A DNA stretch of 12,422 bases, from positions 1 to 12,422 of the forward strand of contig CALZKX010000307.1 of NCBI GenBank assembly GCA_945788155.1. The letters run 5' to 3'. The position numbers and the translations under genes were made by a program. Position 1 is the stretch's first letter. Each line of letters opens with the position of its first letter. The notes beneath the pieces were generated by a model. That model saw only the letters and a program-made list of their open reading frames with translations. It ran no database searches and was not told the DNA's origin. This DNA comes from an uncultured Flavobacteriaceae bacterium (GTDB lineage Bacteria; Bacteroidota; Bacteroidia; Flavobacteriales; Flavobacteriaceae). Of the stretch, positions 1 to 6,557 are shown in pieces.

Positions 1-87
1 AATGCAATTAATTTATACAACGAAATAAGATTACATTTATCTTTAGACTATAAAACACCTAATATGGTATATAAATTATCAGCGTAA
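1..87 (+). CDS. IS3-family transposase, C-terminal end only (partial)
   Basis: The first 28 codons of the window read in frame 1 as an ORF tail ending in TAA at 85-87. The peptide contains LYNEIRLHLSLDYKTPNMVY, which is the very characteristic C-terminus of the rve (DDE integrase) domain of IS3-family OrfB transposases, where the 'Y-N-x-x-R-x-H-x-S-L-x-Y-x-T-P' pattern surrounds the end of the catalytic core. Only the end is visible; the DDE residues and the OrfA part lie off the left edge, so whether the transposase is intact cannot be judged. The family call is from recognition of the motif, not from a search. Confidence 0.88.
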   Translation, partial: NAINLYNEIRLHLSLDYKTPNMVYKLSA

Positions 88-127
88 AAATCAATTTTAA
101 CCTGTAGCCATATTTCAGGACAAGACA
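1..127 (+). mobile_element. Right end of an IS3-family insertion sequence (partial)
   Basis: After the transposase stop there are about 40 non-coding bases ending in CA at 126-127. Read inward from that end on the minus strand the sequence begins TGTCTTGTCCTGAAATA, which looks like an IS3-family terminal inverted repeat (these start TG and end CA). The left end is outside the window, so the inverted repeat and the target duplication cannot be confirmed. The exact boundary at 127 is an inference. Confidence 0.65.
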
Positions 128-162
128 TGCTATGGTTTCACATCTAATTTGTTTTCAATTAC

Positions 163-170
163 TATTTTTG
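163..170 (+). promoter_or_regulatory. Possible -7 promoter element before recX
   Basis: TATTTTTG matches the Bacteroidota -7 consensus TAnnTTTG. No well-spaced TTG -33 element is present; the nearest TTTG (148-151) is too close. If used, transcription would begin roughly at the recX start codon (175), giving a leaderless message. In such AT-rich DNA a single element is weak evidence. Confidence 0.25.
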
Positions 171-174
171 AGTA

Positions 175-648
175 ATGATTAAAAAACGCACTTACACAGT
201 AGATGAGGCTAAAAAAAAACTTGAATATTACTGCGCTTATCAGGAACGCTGTCATAAAGAAGTTTCCCAAAAACTAAAAGATATGTACATGATACCTGAA
301 GCCATAGACCTAATAATAGTACATCTTTTAGAGCATAATTTTCTAAACGAAGAACGTTTTACCAAAGCATTTGTAAGGGGTAAATTAAAAATTAAAAAAT
401 GGGGAAAACGTCGGTTAACTTTAGAATTAAAGAAAAAAAACATTTCTAAAACAAATATTAATCAAGCACTTACAGAAATTGATGATAAGGAATATATTCA
501 AATTTTTAATGATCTAGCTGAAAAGCGATTTAATGCTATTAAAGAAAAAGACACCTACAAGAAAAGAAAAAAGCTAGCAGATTATTTGTTGTATAGAGGG
601 TGGGAATCTTTTTTGGTTTACGATAAAGTAAACGAACTTATTAAGTAA
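175..648 (+). CDS. recX: Regulatory protein RecX
   Basis: A 157-residue protein, the normal size for RecX. RecX binds RecA filaments in the cytoplasm and modulates, usually restrains, recombinase and coprotease activity. The protein is all-helical and basic, with the family layout of three-helix repeats; the hallmark segment is about residues 60-92 (ERFTKAFVRGKLKIKKWGKR followed by a leucine/lysine-rich helix and NIS), matching the 'D/E-R-x-A…G..RI…L…I' pattern. The C-terminal repeat (about 127-157, ending LLYRGWESFLVYDKVNELI) is also typical. No recA is adjacent. An IS3 element ends only about 47 bases upstream, so the native promoter may have been displaced. The 3' end overlaps the convergent dioxygenase-like gene by 8 bases. 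Confidence 0.87.
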   Translation: MIKKRTYTVDEAKKKLEYYCAYQERCHKEVSQKLKDMYMIPEAIDLIIVHLLEHNFLNEERFTKAFVRGKLKIKKWGKRRLTLELKKKNISKTNINQALTEIDDKEYIQIFNDLAEKRFNAIKEKDTYKKRKKLADYLLYRGWESFLVYDKVNELIK

Positions 649-1510
649 TGTTATTTTTTTTGTGAGTTCTAACAATGGCTTGCTCGTTTTTCCAATCAAT
701 CCAATTTTGTCCCTTCACACTTCTCATTACATTATCAAAATAACGCATAAAAAACACGTTGTAAACAGCCTGAGTGAGGTTTTTTGGTTTTCTGGCCAAG
801 GCACGTAAACTCATGGAAAACCCAGGAGTAATGTAGCGCATATAATGCCACCAACCTTCAGGCATATATAAAACTTCGCCATGCTTTAAATTGGCTACAT
901 AGCCTTTGGCGTTTTTTAGTGCTGGCCATTTCTTAAAATCTGGATTGGCAAAGTCAATATCTTCTCTTGTAATAAGTGAATGAGGCACTTTGTATAGATG
1001 GTTATTTTGTTTTTGGTCAAATAAAATACATTGCTTTTCACCTTCAAAATGAAAATGAAAAATATTAGCCAAATCTATATCGTAATGCATAAAAGTGTAA
1101 GAATCCCTTCCTCCAAAAAACAACATTGGTAAGTTTTTCATTAGGCGCAAACCAAAATCTGGATATTTAAAATCGTCTTGAAGCTGTGGGACTTCTTTTA
1201 GGATGTTCCAGAGGAAAATTCTAAACTTCGTTGGTTCTTTTTTTAACAAATCTACATAATCACTCATTTTCATGCTTGCATGTGGTTGGTTAAAGCCATC
1301 TTTGTAATTTACAGGTCTATCATCGTACAAAGGCACTATTTTGTTTCCAGCAACAGCTTTTATATACTCTAAGTTCCATTTAGAAAAAGCTGGCCAATCT
1401 TCAATACAGCGTTCAATTACCACAGGTCTCTGGGGTTTAAAATAGTGCTTAATAAACACTTCTTTTGAAATAGTTTTTACGCGAGGAACTTCCTGAAGAT
1501 TTAGTTTCAT
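641..1510 (-). CDS. Cupin-like JmjC-type Fe(II)/2-oxoglutarate dioxygenase-like protein
   Basis: A 289-residue soluble protein of the cupin_8/JmjC type (the family that includes FIH-like hydroxylases). The N-terminus has the usual 'KPQRPVVIERCIEDWPAFSKW' lead-in (about 26-45). Metal-binding residues are visible: HYD at 142-144 (the HxD pair) and H222 in PEGWWHYM (the distal histidine), the arrangement for Fe(II) binding. N149 and the HFHF segment at 152-155 lie on the expected core strands. No signal peptide is seen, so it is likely cytoplasmic. The substrate is unknown; relatives hydroxylate protein side chains, but others are uncharacterised. It is the last gene of the minus-strand group, 120 bases below the membrane-protein gene, and may have its own promoter. 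Confidence 0.8.
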   Translation of the reverse strand: MKLNLQEVPRVKTISKEVFIKHYFKPQRPVVIERCIEDWPAFSKWNLEYIKAVAGNKIVPLYDDRPVNYKDGFNQPHASMKMSDYVDLLKKEPTKFRIFLWNILKEVPQLQDDFKYPDFGLRLMKNLPMLFFGGRDSYTFMHYDIDLANIFHFHFEGEKQCILFDQKQNNHLYKVPHSLITREDIDFANPDFKKWPALKNAKGYVANLKHGEVLYMPEGWWHYMRYITPGFSMSLRALARKPKNLTQAVYNVFFMRYFDNVMRSVKGQNWIDWKNEQAIVRTHKKNNIT

Positions 1511-1578
1511 GTGCCAATCACTTTTAAGAAAAATTAATCCCTATTCATTTCAAAAATGTACAACGGAATTTATTATGG

Positions 1579-1586
1579 CAAAATTA
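1579..1586 (-). promoter_or_regulatory. Possible -7 element for the JmjC-like gene
   Basis: On the minus strand these bases read TAATTTTG, a match to TAnnTTTG, about 70 bases upstream of the 1510 start codon within the 120-base gap. I see no TTG at the right distance for a -33 element, so this is a weak candidate; cotranscription with the upstream membrane gene is equally possible. Confidence 0.25.
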
Positions 1587-1630
1587 TAAAAACCATTTAA
1601 ACTATATCATTTTATATTGAATGACGAGCG

Positions 1631-2758
1631 TTATTTCTTAAACATTTTACATACATATTTTAAATGAACAATACTTATACTGCCAAAAACACCAAAATAA
1701 GCAATAAACAACAACCATGTAATTGGTGTTTTTAATAAGCTATATACTGCATTTGGGGAAACCAGCAGTGTTTCTGAAAGCACAACGAACAAACCATACA
1801 CTGTCCAAGTGCTATTGCTGATAGAAATTGGTAATTCAATCCAAATAAAAGGTATGAATAATGCTAAAAACAAAAAATGAAACCATGCCATGAGCAAATA
1901 ATGATTGGTTTCCACAAGATGCGCAACTTGAGGAAAGCTGCCTAAAACACTACAAATGCCTAATGCTAATAAAACCCCATAAATGTAGTGATAGCCTTTT
2001 TTAAAACGTTTAATAGATTGTGCAAAACTTATAAAAACAAACAAAAGTAATGCAGAACTCACACCTCCAATAGACTGTATTAACCAATGATTGAAATGAT
2101 AATCCAGGGAGTGTGTATAAAGGCCAACGATGCTTAATCCAATAACCCAAACGTGTTTTTTAGTAATTTGTATAGAAGTATTTTTTAAAAACACTGCCAA
2201 CAACCAAACTAAAAACGCTCCAAAAAACTGAAAGTGTAAATAAAAAAAAACAGCTTGTTGATACCAAGGTGATTCTTGCAAATTAAAAACCATTAAAGGG
2301 CCTAAACAATAAGGGCCTATTGATGAAATGAAATGAAAAACAATACCTAATTTAACCAAAGAAATTAGCTGTTTGGAGCCTTCAATATTTTTCCAGAGCC
2401 TAATTAAAAAAACATAGCTAATCCATAGATGTAATGTAGAAAAGAGTATTGAAAACAAGGCATAACCTTGGGTAATAAAAGCTACAAACATCCCGCCAAT
2501 GCATATTTGTAATGCTAGATAATACCTATAAGATATTACATCGATGCCTTTTGTAAAGAATTTCCAAATAAGTACCATTAAGGCATTAAACAAAAACCCT
2601 AATAACATAACATGAGAATGCGAATGAATAAGATTTTTTATAGGGAAACCAAGGGTGGTTTGTGTAAAAAAGAAGCGTATTATTAAGCCCAAAAAAGCAC
2701 CTAAAAGCCCAAAAACAATAGGATAAAACCAAAGCCGCCTATCATTAATTATGTTCAT
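1631..2758 (-). CDS. Histidine-rich multi-pass membrane protein, NnrS / heme-copper oxidase subunit I-like
   Basis: A 375-residue integral membrane protein with roughly 10-12 hydrophobic helices and no signal peptide. Helix-associated histidines stand out: H45, H47 and H49 (IHSHSHVMLLGF), H110, H142, H175 (YLHFQFFGAF), H280, H286 and H294 (LMAWFHFLFLALF). The 'HxH…GF' element and the intramembrane histidines resemble the heme-ligand helices of NnrS proteins and cytochrome oxidase subunit I relatives, so heme or metal binding in the inner membrane is a reasonable inference. It is shorter than a true oxidase subunit I (over 450 residues) and I cannot see the Cu-B/His-Tyr centre. It follows the TonB receptor with a gap of only 36 bases, suggesting cotranscription. 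Exact function is unknown. Confidence 0.55.
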   Translation of the reverse strand: MNIINDRRLWFYPIVFGLLGAFLGLIIRFFFTQTTLGFPIKNLIHSHSHVMLLGFLFNALMVLIWKFFTKGIDVISYRYYLALQICIGGMFVAFITQGYALFSILFSTLHLWISYVFLIRLWKNIEGSKQLISLVKLGIVFHFISSIGPYCLGPLMVFNLQESPWYQQAVFFYLHFQFFGAFLVWLLAVFLKNTSIQITKKHVWVIGLSIVGLYTHSLDYHFNHWLIQSIGGVSSALLLFVFISFAQSIKRFKKGYHYIYGVLLALGICSVLGSFPQVAHLVETNHYLLMAWFHFLFLALFIPFIWIELPISISNSTWTVYGLFVVLSETLLVSPNAVYSLLKTPITWLLFIAYFGVFGSISIVHLKYVCKMFKK

Positions 2759-2794
2759 GATTATTCAAAATAGTTGTTATTATCTAATAGTAAT

Positions 2795-4624
2795 TTAAAA
2801 CTTATATTTTACATTCAATAGGACATTCCCTTTTGGCATTGGTACCAAATTGGTTTCGGTATAATTTGCGTTAAAAACATTATTACCTATTACCGAAATT
2901 TCAAAAGAGCGCAAATCCAATGTTGCTTTTACGTCAACTACGTGATAGTCGTTGTTCGTTCCAATAGTTCGCTTTGCAAATTTGTAAGCGATATTTTGGG
3001 TGAAATTTTTAAAGAACTGTGTGCCAAAAGTCGCTGTGGCATGGTGTTGTAATGAGTTGATGGAATATCTGGAAAAATTAACTTTCGAGGTTTTTAAATT
3101 GTCATCCAAATAGGTATATCCAAAAACAATATTTTGGTTAAACCCGTTCATTATAAAGTTAAAAGACGCATTGGCTTCAAAACCAAAGGTATTTAAATCT
3201 TGTATATTTGTCGCTTGCCATAAATCGTTAGATTTTTCCTTAACATAATCAATCAAGTTGGTCGATTTCCTATTAAACACAGCCATAGAACCAGTGAAAT
3301 GGGCTTTGGTAAATTTGAAACCCAGTTCTCCTGAAAAAGCCTCTTCAGGATTTAAATTTTCATTTCCAAGAGTTGTTGGGTCGCTATAAAACAAATCGGT
3401 ATAGGTCGGAATTCTATAAGTGTAACCTACGTTTGCATACACTTTTAGGTTATCATTTGCTTGGAATCCCAAATCCATGCCTGGGAATGCATGAAACTTA
3501 AAGTCAGAAAAATAGTTAACCGCAACTCCTGGAGTAATATCGAACCTGTCATTGGCAAAAGAAAAGCGATGCTCAATAAATACGTTTGCCATAAAACGAT
3601 TGCGATTACCAAGGTTGTTGCTGGACAAATATACCTTGGCAAGGTCCACACCAAAACCAGTTGTTCCAAGATTAGATTTGTAAGAAGCGTTTATCTCACC
3701 TCCAACCTTATTGGTAATGTGCAGGTTTCGGTATATTGAAGGAATATCCCTAACAAATAAGTACATATCTTGATTGCGTTTCCAGTACATGCGAGGTTTT
3801 AATGTTAGCTTTCCTTTTTTATAAACCGATGTTACACCAACCAAACTACTTTGTGTTTCTTCATATTGATTTATGGCCGAAGGTGAAGCATAAAACCCAT
3901 TGGCACCAAATTTACGTTCGGTAAAATAACCAATTAGGTTAATAGGTGTATGGTTTTTGTTAAAAGCACTTTTTAAAAAATAGTTTTGGTTTTTAAAATC
4001 GGTATTATATCTATAACCATCCGAAGTATTTATAGAAGCATGCGCAATGACCGATGTTCTGTTAAAATCAATTCCAGTAGTTCCAGAAACATGTTGCTGA
4101 CCAAAAGAACCAACTTGAAATTCAGCAGCATTTACGTTTTCGGTATTTCTTTTTGTTACAATATTTATGGCTCCAGTAAAAGCGTTTTGTCCAAACACCC
4201 GAGCTGCAGGCCCTTTAATAATTTCGATACGTTCAATAACCTCAATTGGCAAAGCCATGTTCATGGTATGATGGCCAGTTTGAGCGTCTTCTACTTTTAT
4301 GCCATCAATTAGGATTAAGGTTTGGTCAAAGCTTCCACCACGAATATATAAATCGGCCTGCATACCATTTACACCACGACGTCGTATATCTATTCCTACT
4401 ACTTGCTGTAACAATTCGGCAACATTGGTCGCAGGACTTTGTGAGATTTCTGAAGCAGATATTACAGTAATGGTTCTGGAGTTTTCTTTAAAGGGTAAAT
4501 CTATTCTACTGGAAGTAATTACGACAGAATCTAATTGTTTTGTGTTTTGCGTTTCTTGTGCAAACGATGTATAACTGCTTAAAATTAAAAGAAGTACTGC
4601 TAAATAATTATTAATTGCTCTCAT
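2795..4624 (-). CDS. TonB-dependent outer-membrane receptor, BtuB-like
   Basis: A 609-residue outer-membrane transporter, close to the length of BtuB (about 610). It has a Sec signal peptide (about 1-22, ending YTSFAQ), a TonB-box-like segment (LDSVVITSSR, 31-40) and a plug domain (about 45-160) with the conserved elements DLYIRGGSFDQTLILIDG and VIERIEIIKGPAARVFGQNA followed by GAINIVTKR. The remainder is a 22-strand barrel with the 'YTYRIPTYTDLFY…GNENLNPEEA' signature (about 403-432) and a terminal aromatic, F609. There is no carboxypeptidase-regulatory N-domain and no SusD partner, so it is not a polysaccharide SusC. Such receptors import cobalamin, siderophores or other chelates using TonB energy; substrate cannot be fixed here. 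Its own promoter lies immediately upstream. Confidence 0.9.
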   Translation of the reverse strand: MRAINNYLAVLLLILSSYTSFAQETQNTKQLDSVVITSSRIDLPFKENSRTITVISASEISQSPATNVAELLQQVVGIDIRRRGVNGMQADLYIRGGSFDQTLILIDGIKVEDAQTGHHTMNMALPIEVIERIEIIKGPAARVFGQNAFTGAINIVTKRNTENVNAAEFQVGSFGQQHVSGTTGIDFNRTSVIAHASINTSDGYRYNTDFKNQNYFLKSAFNKNHTPINLIGYFTERKFGANGFYASPSAINQYEETQSSLVGVTSVYKKGKLTLKPRMYWKRNQDMYLFVRDIPSIYRNLHITNKVGGEINASYKSNLGTTGFGVDLAKVYLSSNNLGNRNRFMANVFIEHRFSFANDRFDITPGVAVNYFSDFKFHAFPGMDLGFQANDNLKVYANVGYTYRIPTYTDLFYSDPTTLGNENLNPEEAFSGELGFKFTKAHFTGSMAVFNRKSTNLIDYVKEKSNDLWQATNIQDLNTFGFEANASFNFIMNGFNQNIVFGYTYLDDNLKTSKVNFSRYSINSLQHHATATFGTQFFKNFTQNIAYKFAKRTIGTNNDYHVVDVKATLDLRSFEISVIGNNVFNANYTETNLVPMPKGNVLLNVKYKF

Positions 4625-4642
4625 ACCTTAGGTTTAAGCGAG

Positions 4643-4671
4643 CAAAAATAGAAAATCTGTGGAATGAGCAA
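4643..4671 (-). promoter_or_regulatory. Promoter of the TonB-dependent receptor gene
   Basis: Read on the minus strand: TTG at 4671-4669, an 18-base spacer, then TATTTTTG at 4650-4643. Both elements match the Bacteroidota housekeeping promoter (TTG / TAnnTTTG). Transcription would begin about 4636, leaving a leader of only some 12 bases before the start codon at 4624, too short for a cobalamin riboswitch. Confidence 0.6.
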
Positions 4672-4730
4672 TGTGAAATTTTGTTTTTATTCAATGTTAA
4701 TAAAAGTATGTTATTATTAAAAAAGAATAA

Positions 4731-4755
4731 AAAATTATTGTTTAACAATAATTTT
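4731..4755. promoter_or_regulatory. Perfect 25-bp palindrome, likely operator of the zinc-ribbon/DUF2975 operon
   Basis: Arms of 12 bases (AAAATTATTGTT at 4731-4742 and AACAATAATTTT at 4744-4755) are exactly complementary around one central T. The palindrome covers the -33 TTG of the rightward promoter and lies upstream of its predicted start site, so it would act as DNA, not as an RNA hairpin. That is the classic place for a repressor dimer site. The XRE regulator encoded at the operon's end is the obvious candidate binder (inference). Confidence 0.6.
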
Positions 4756-4765
4756 ATTATATTTG
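4738..4765 (+). promoter_or_regulatory. Promoter of the zinc-ribbon/DUF2975/XRE operon
   Basis: TTG at 4738-4740, a 17-base spacer, then TATATTTG at 4758-4765, an exact match to TAnnTTTG. Transcription would begin about 4772, giving a leader of about 26 bases to the ATG at 4798. The -33 element is inside the 25-bp palindrome. Confidence 0.65.
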
Positions 4766-4797
4766 CTATATCAATTAATCAAAGATAGAACAAAGTT

Positions 4798-5004
4798 ATG
4801 TCCAATAATCTAGAAGTAAAACAAAGAATAGTAAAAGGGAACAAATTAGAATGCAATGTGTGCAAACATGATAAATTTTGGTCAAGAACAACTCTAATGA
4901 ATACCTCTAAAATGACCTTTTTTAAATTAGATTGGGCCAATAAGAGCGCATTAAATTATATATGCGACAATTGCGGTCATGTACATTGGTTTATGAATAA
5001 GTAA
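4798..5004 (+). CDS. Small zinc-ribbon protein, putative nucleic-acid-binding
   Basis: A 68-residue protein with two CxxC knuckles: C19-NV-C22 and C56-DN-C59, spaced as in a single zinc ribbon that would bind one Zn(II). The segment between them (TTLMNTSKMTFFKLDWANKS) and the aromatic end (CGHVHWFMNK) recall small 'DNA-binding' zinc-ribbon proteins of the COG3478 type, a comparison I make from memory. No membrane segment or catalytic motif is visible. It is the first gene of the five-gene operon, 8 bases ahead of the first DUF2975-like gene. It could be a regulator of the operon or an accessory to the membrane proteins; its target is unknown. Confidence 0.65.
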   Translation: MSNNLEVKQRIVKGNKLECNVCKHDKFWSRTTLMNTSKMTFFKLDWANKSALNYICDNCGHVHWFMNK

Positions 5005-5012
5005 GGATAATT

Positions 5013-5528
5013 ATGAAAACAAAAAGAATACTTAAAATAATGCATGTGTTCGCTTGGATTGCCCTAATAGGGTTGTTAATCAAGGCAGGTGCACTAATTA
5101 TATCATACTTTGTGAGTTTAGGGAATGAAGGTGCTGCCAAAGATTTGTATGAAGGTATGAACTTAATTGCCTATAAACAAAATAGTTTAATGCATTATTC
5201 TATTATTGTAGCGTATAGAATTATACAATTTAGCCTGCAAGCCTACATTGCATTTGTTGTGGTAAAACTCTTGAGCAATTTTAATATAAACAGACCTTTT
5301 AATTTAATTGCACTAAGGGCTATGCAAACTATTAGTTACAGCCTTTTGTTAATGTGGGCAATTGTAGTAGCACATAATATTCACATAGGAATTTTAGAAT
5401 CAACCACAGGAATAAAAGCAACCTTAATCTCTAGTGAATTTGTTTTAATTGCAGGTATCGTTTATGTGTTTTCATTATTATTTAAACGCGGATTAGAACT
5501 TCAATCTGAAAACGATTTAACAATTTAA
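5013..5528 (+). CDS. DUF2975-like membrane protein, first of three in tandem
   Basis: A 171-residue inner-membrane protein with four predicted helices (about 12-34, 62-85, 104-124 and 138-158) and no signal peptide. Topology, size and the 'F…NRPFNLIALRAMQTIS' segment between helices 2 and 3 fit the DUF2975 family, whose molecular function is not established. The C-terminus ends LQSENDLTI, a tail repeated in the next two genes. The DUF2975 plus small XRE regulator pairing is a recurring arrangement (for example yoaS-yozG in Bacillus, from memory). Here it is expanded to three membrane paralogues. The stop is 4 bases before the next start. Possible roles include sensing or a membrane anchor for the regulator, both inferences. 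Confidence 0.7.
   Translation: MKTKRILKIMHVFAWIALIGLLIKAGALIISYFVSLGNEGAAKDLYEGMNLIAYKQNSLMHYSIIVAYRIIQFSLQAYIAFVVVKLLSNFNINRPFNLIALRAMQTISYSLLLMWAIVVAHNIHIGILESTTGIKATLISSEFVLIAGIVYVFSLLFKRGLELQSENDLTI
5508..5524 (+). repeat. 17-base direct repeat, copy 1 (codes for the ENDLTI tail)
   Basis: GAAAACGATTTAACAAT is identical to 6037-6053 and encodes the end of the first DUF2975-like protein. The matching segment of the third gene (6532-6552) differs at synonymous positions, so the conservation is mainly at protein level. Confidence 0.7.
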
Positions 5529-5532
5529 TCTT

Positions 5533-6057
5533 ATGAAAAATAACACGACTATTTTAACAGTAATTACTTATGCAGTTTTATTATCGGCAGTTTCAATATT
5601 GCTTAACGATTTAAGAGAGTTCGATTTACAACAATTTAAGGAATTTCAAAACTGGGCAAAAACTGCAAATAAAAGCGAGAATTGGTTTACTTCAAAAAAC
5701 GCCATAAAATGGAGCTATTATGCGATTAGTACTGGACTCTTTTTTTGGAGAGCTTATCTTATTTATGGATTTACTTATTTTTTATCCATTTTAAGCGAAG
5801 TTGATAAAGGGCATTATTTTAGTGATAATAACATAAAATATTTTAGAAAAATTGGTAATATTTTTATTGCCTATACCATTAATGTTTTAGTACTAAGGTT
5901 TTTACTAGCTTTAATAGGGAAGTCTTCCTTTAACTTTTTCACAGAATATAAGGCAGAATTCACTTTGCTAATTCCATGTGCATTAGCTTTTTATTTATTA
6001 GCGGAAATATTTAAACATGCAAAGGAAACTAAAGAAGAAAACGATTTAACAATATAA
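5533..6057 (+). CDS. DUF2975-like membrane protein, second of three in tandem
   Basis: A 174-residue membrane protein with four hydrophobic helices (about 7-24, 62-87, 108-128 and 141-160). The loop before helix 3, GHYFSDNNIKYFRKIGNIF, is the most family-like part: an 'F…N…L/F-R/K-x-x-G' pattern that also appears in the third copy as NQYFAIEVIDNLKKSGRFF. It has a longer polar loop between helices 1 and 2 (about 25-58), rich in aromatic and charged residues, presumably outside the membrane. It ends KEENDLTI. Overall sequence is well diverged from the first and third copies, so the triplication is old or these are separate subfamilies. It sits 4 bases after gene one and 2 bases before gene three, suggesting coupled translation and perhaps a hetero-oligomer (inference). 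Confidence 0.7.
   Translation: MKNNTTILTVITYAVLLSAVSILLNDLREFDLQQFKEFQNWAKTANKSENWFTSKNAIKWSYYAISTGLFFWRAYLIYGFTYFLSILSEVDKGHYFSDNNIKYFRKIGNIFIAYTINVLVLRFLLALIGKSSFNFFTEYKAEFTLLIPCALAFYLLAEIFKHAKETKEENDLTI
6037..6053 (+). repeat. 17-base direct repeat, copy 2 (codes for the ENDLTI tail)
   Basis: Identical to 5508-5524; encodes the end of the second DUF2975-like protein. Its core TTTAACAAT also occurs in the promoter palindrome at 4741-4749, probably by chance. Confidence 0.7.
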
Positions 6058-6059
6058 TT

Positions 6060-6554
6060 ATGAGACGAAACATAGTTTTTAAAACACTTATTGATATTCT
6101 TTTTATTTTTCAAGGATTTGGAATATTGGGAGCATTTTTAATAATGCCATTTGGAGTGACCAAAATAAATCAAATAAATTTAGACGTTAGTGAATGGTCC
6201 GTAACATATTGGAGTTTATTGGTTCTTAGCTTAATAGCTTTTGTTGTTTTTATAATAGGGGTTTTCTTCTTAAGAAAAGTAGGGCGTTATTTATTATCAA
6301 ACCAATACTTTGCAATTGAAGTTATAGATAACCTCAAAAAAAGCGGAAGATTTTTTATTTATACGGGAATAATTAGCTTTTCTGTTTTTGTAATATCTTG
6401 GATTGTTAAATTTAATTCAGGAAATGTGTCACTTTATAATACAGATGTTGTATTACCCCTTTTTATTACAATTGTTGGATTATTCTTCTTAATTCAAAGC
6501 GATGTTCTAATGGTTTCTAAAGGTGCTAAAGAAGATAACGACCTAACCATATAA
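6060..6554 (+). CDS. DUF2975-like membrane protein, third of three in tandem
   Basis: A 164-residue membrane protein with four helices (about 10-31, 50-71, 97-116 and 128-147). The segment before helix 3 (NQYFAIEVIDNLKKSGRFF) matches the second copy's pattern. The protein ends KEDNDLTI, the same tail as its two neighbours but written with different codons (GAC CTA ACC rather than GAT TTA ACA), which shows selection on the peptide instead of recent duplication of DNA. The ATG follows the previous stop by 2 bases and the XRE regulator starts 3 bases after this gene's stop. Function unknown, as for the family. Confidence 0.7.
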   Translation: MRRNIVFKTLIDILFIFQGFGILGAFLIMPFGVTKINQINLDVSEWSVTYWSLLVLSLIAFVVFIIGVFFLRKVGRYLLSNQYFAIEVIDNLKKSGRFFIYTGIISFSVFVISWIVKFNSGNVSLYNTDVVLPLFITIVGLFFLIQSDVLMVSKGAKEDNDLTI

Positions 6555-6557
6555 CAT

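Noticed and set aside
3445..4574. Several 70-108 codon open frames on the plus strand, and one in another minus frame, inside the TonB receptor gene
   Set aside because: All are shadows of the receptor; translations have no family features and the receptor frame is fully conserved in character.
4625..4797. Cobalamin riboswitch in front of the BtuB-like receptor
   Set aside because: The predicted promoter leaves only about 12 leader bases, and no B12-box-like sequence is visible in this AT-rich region.
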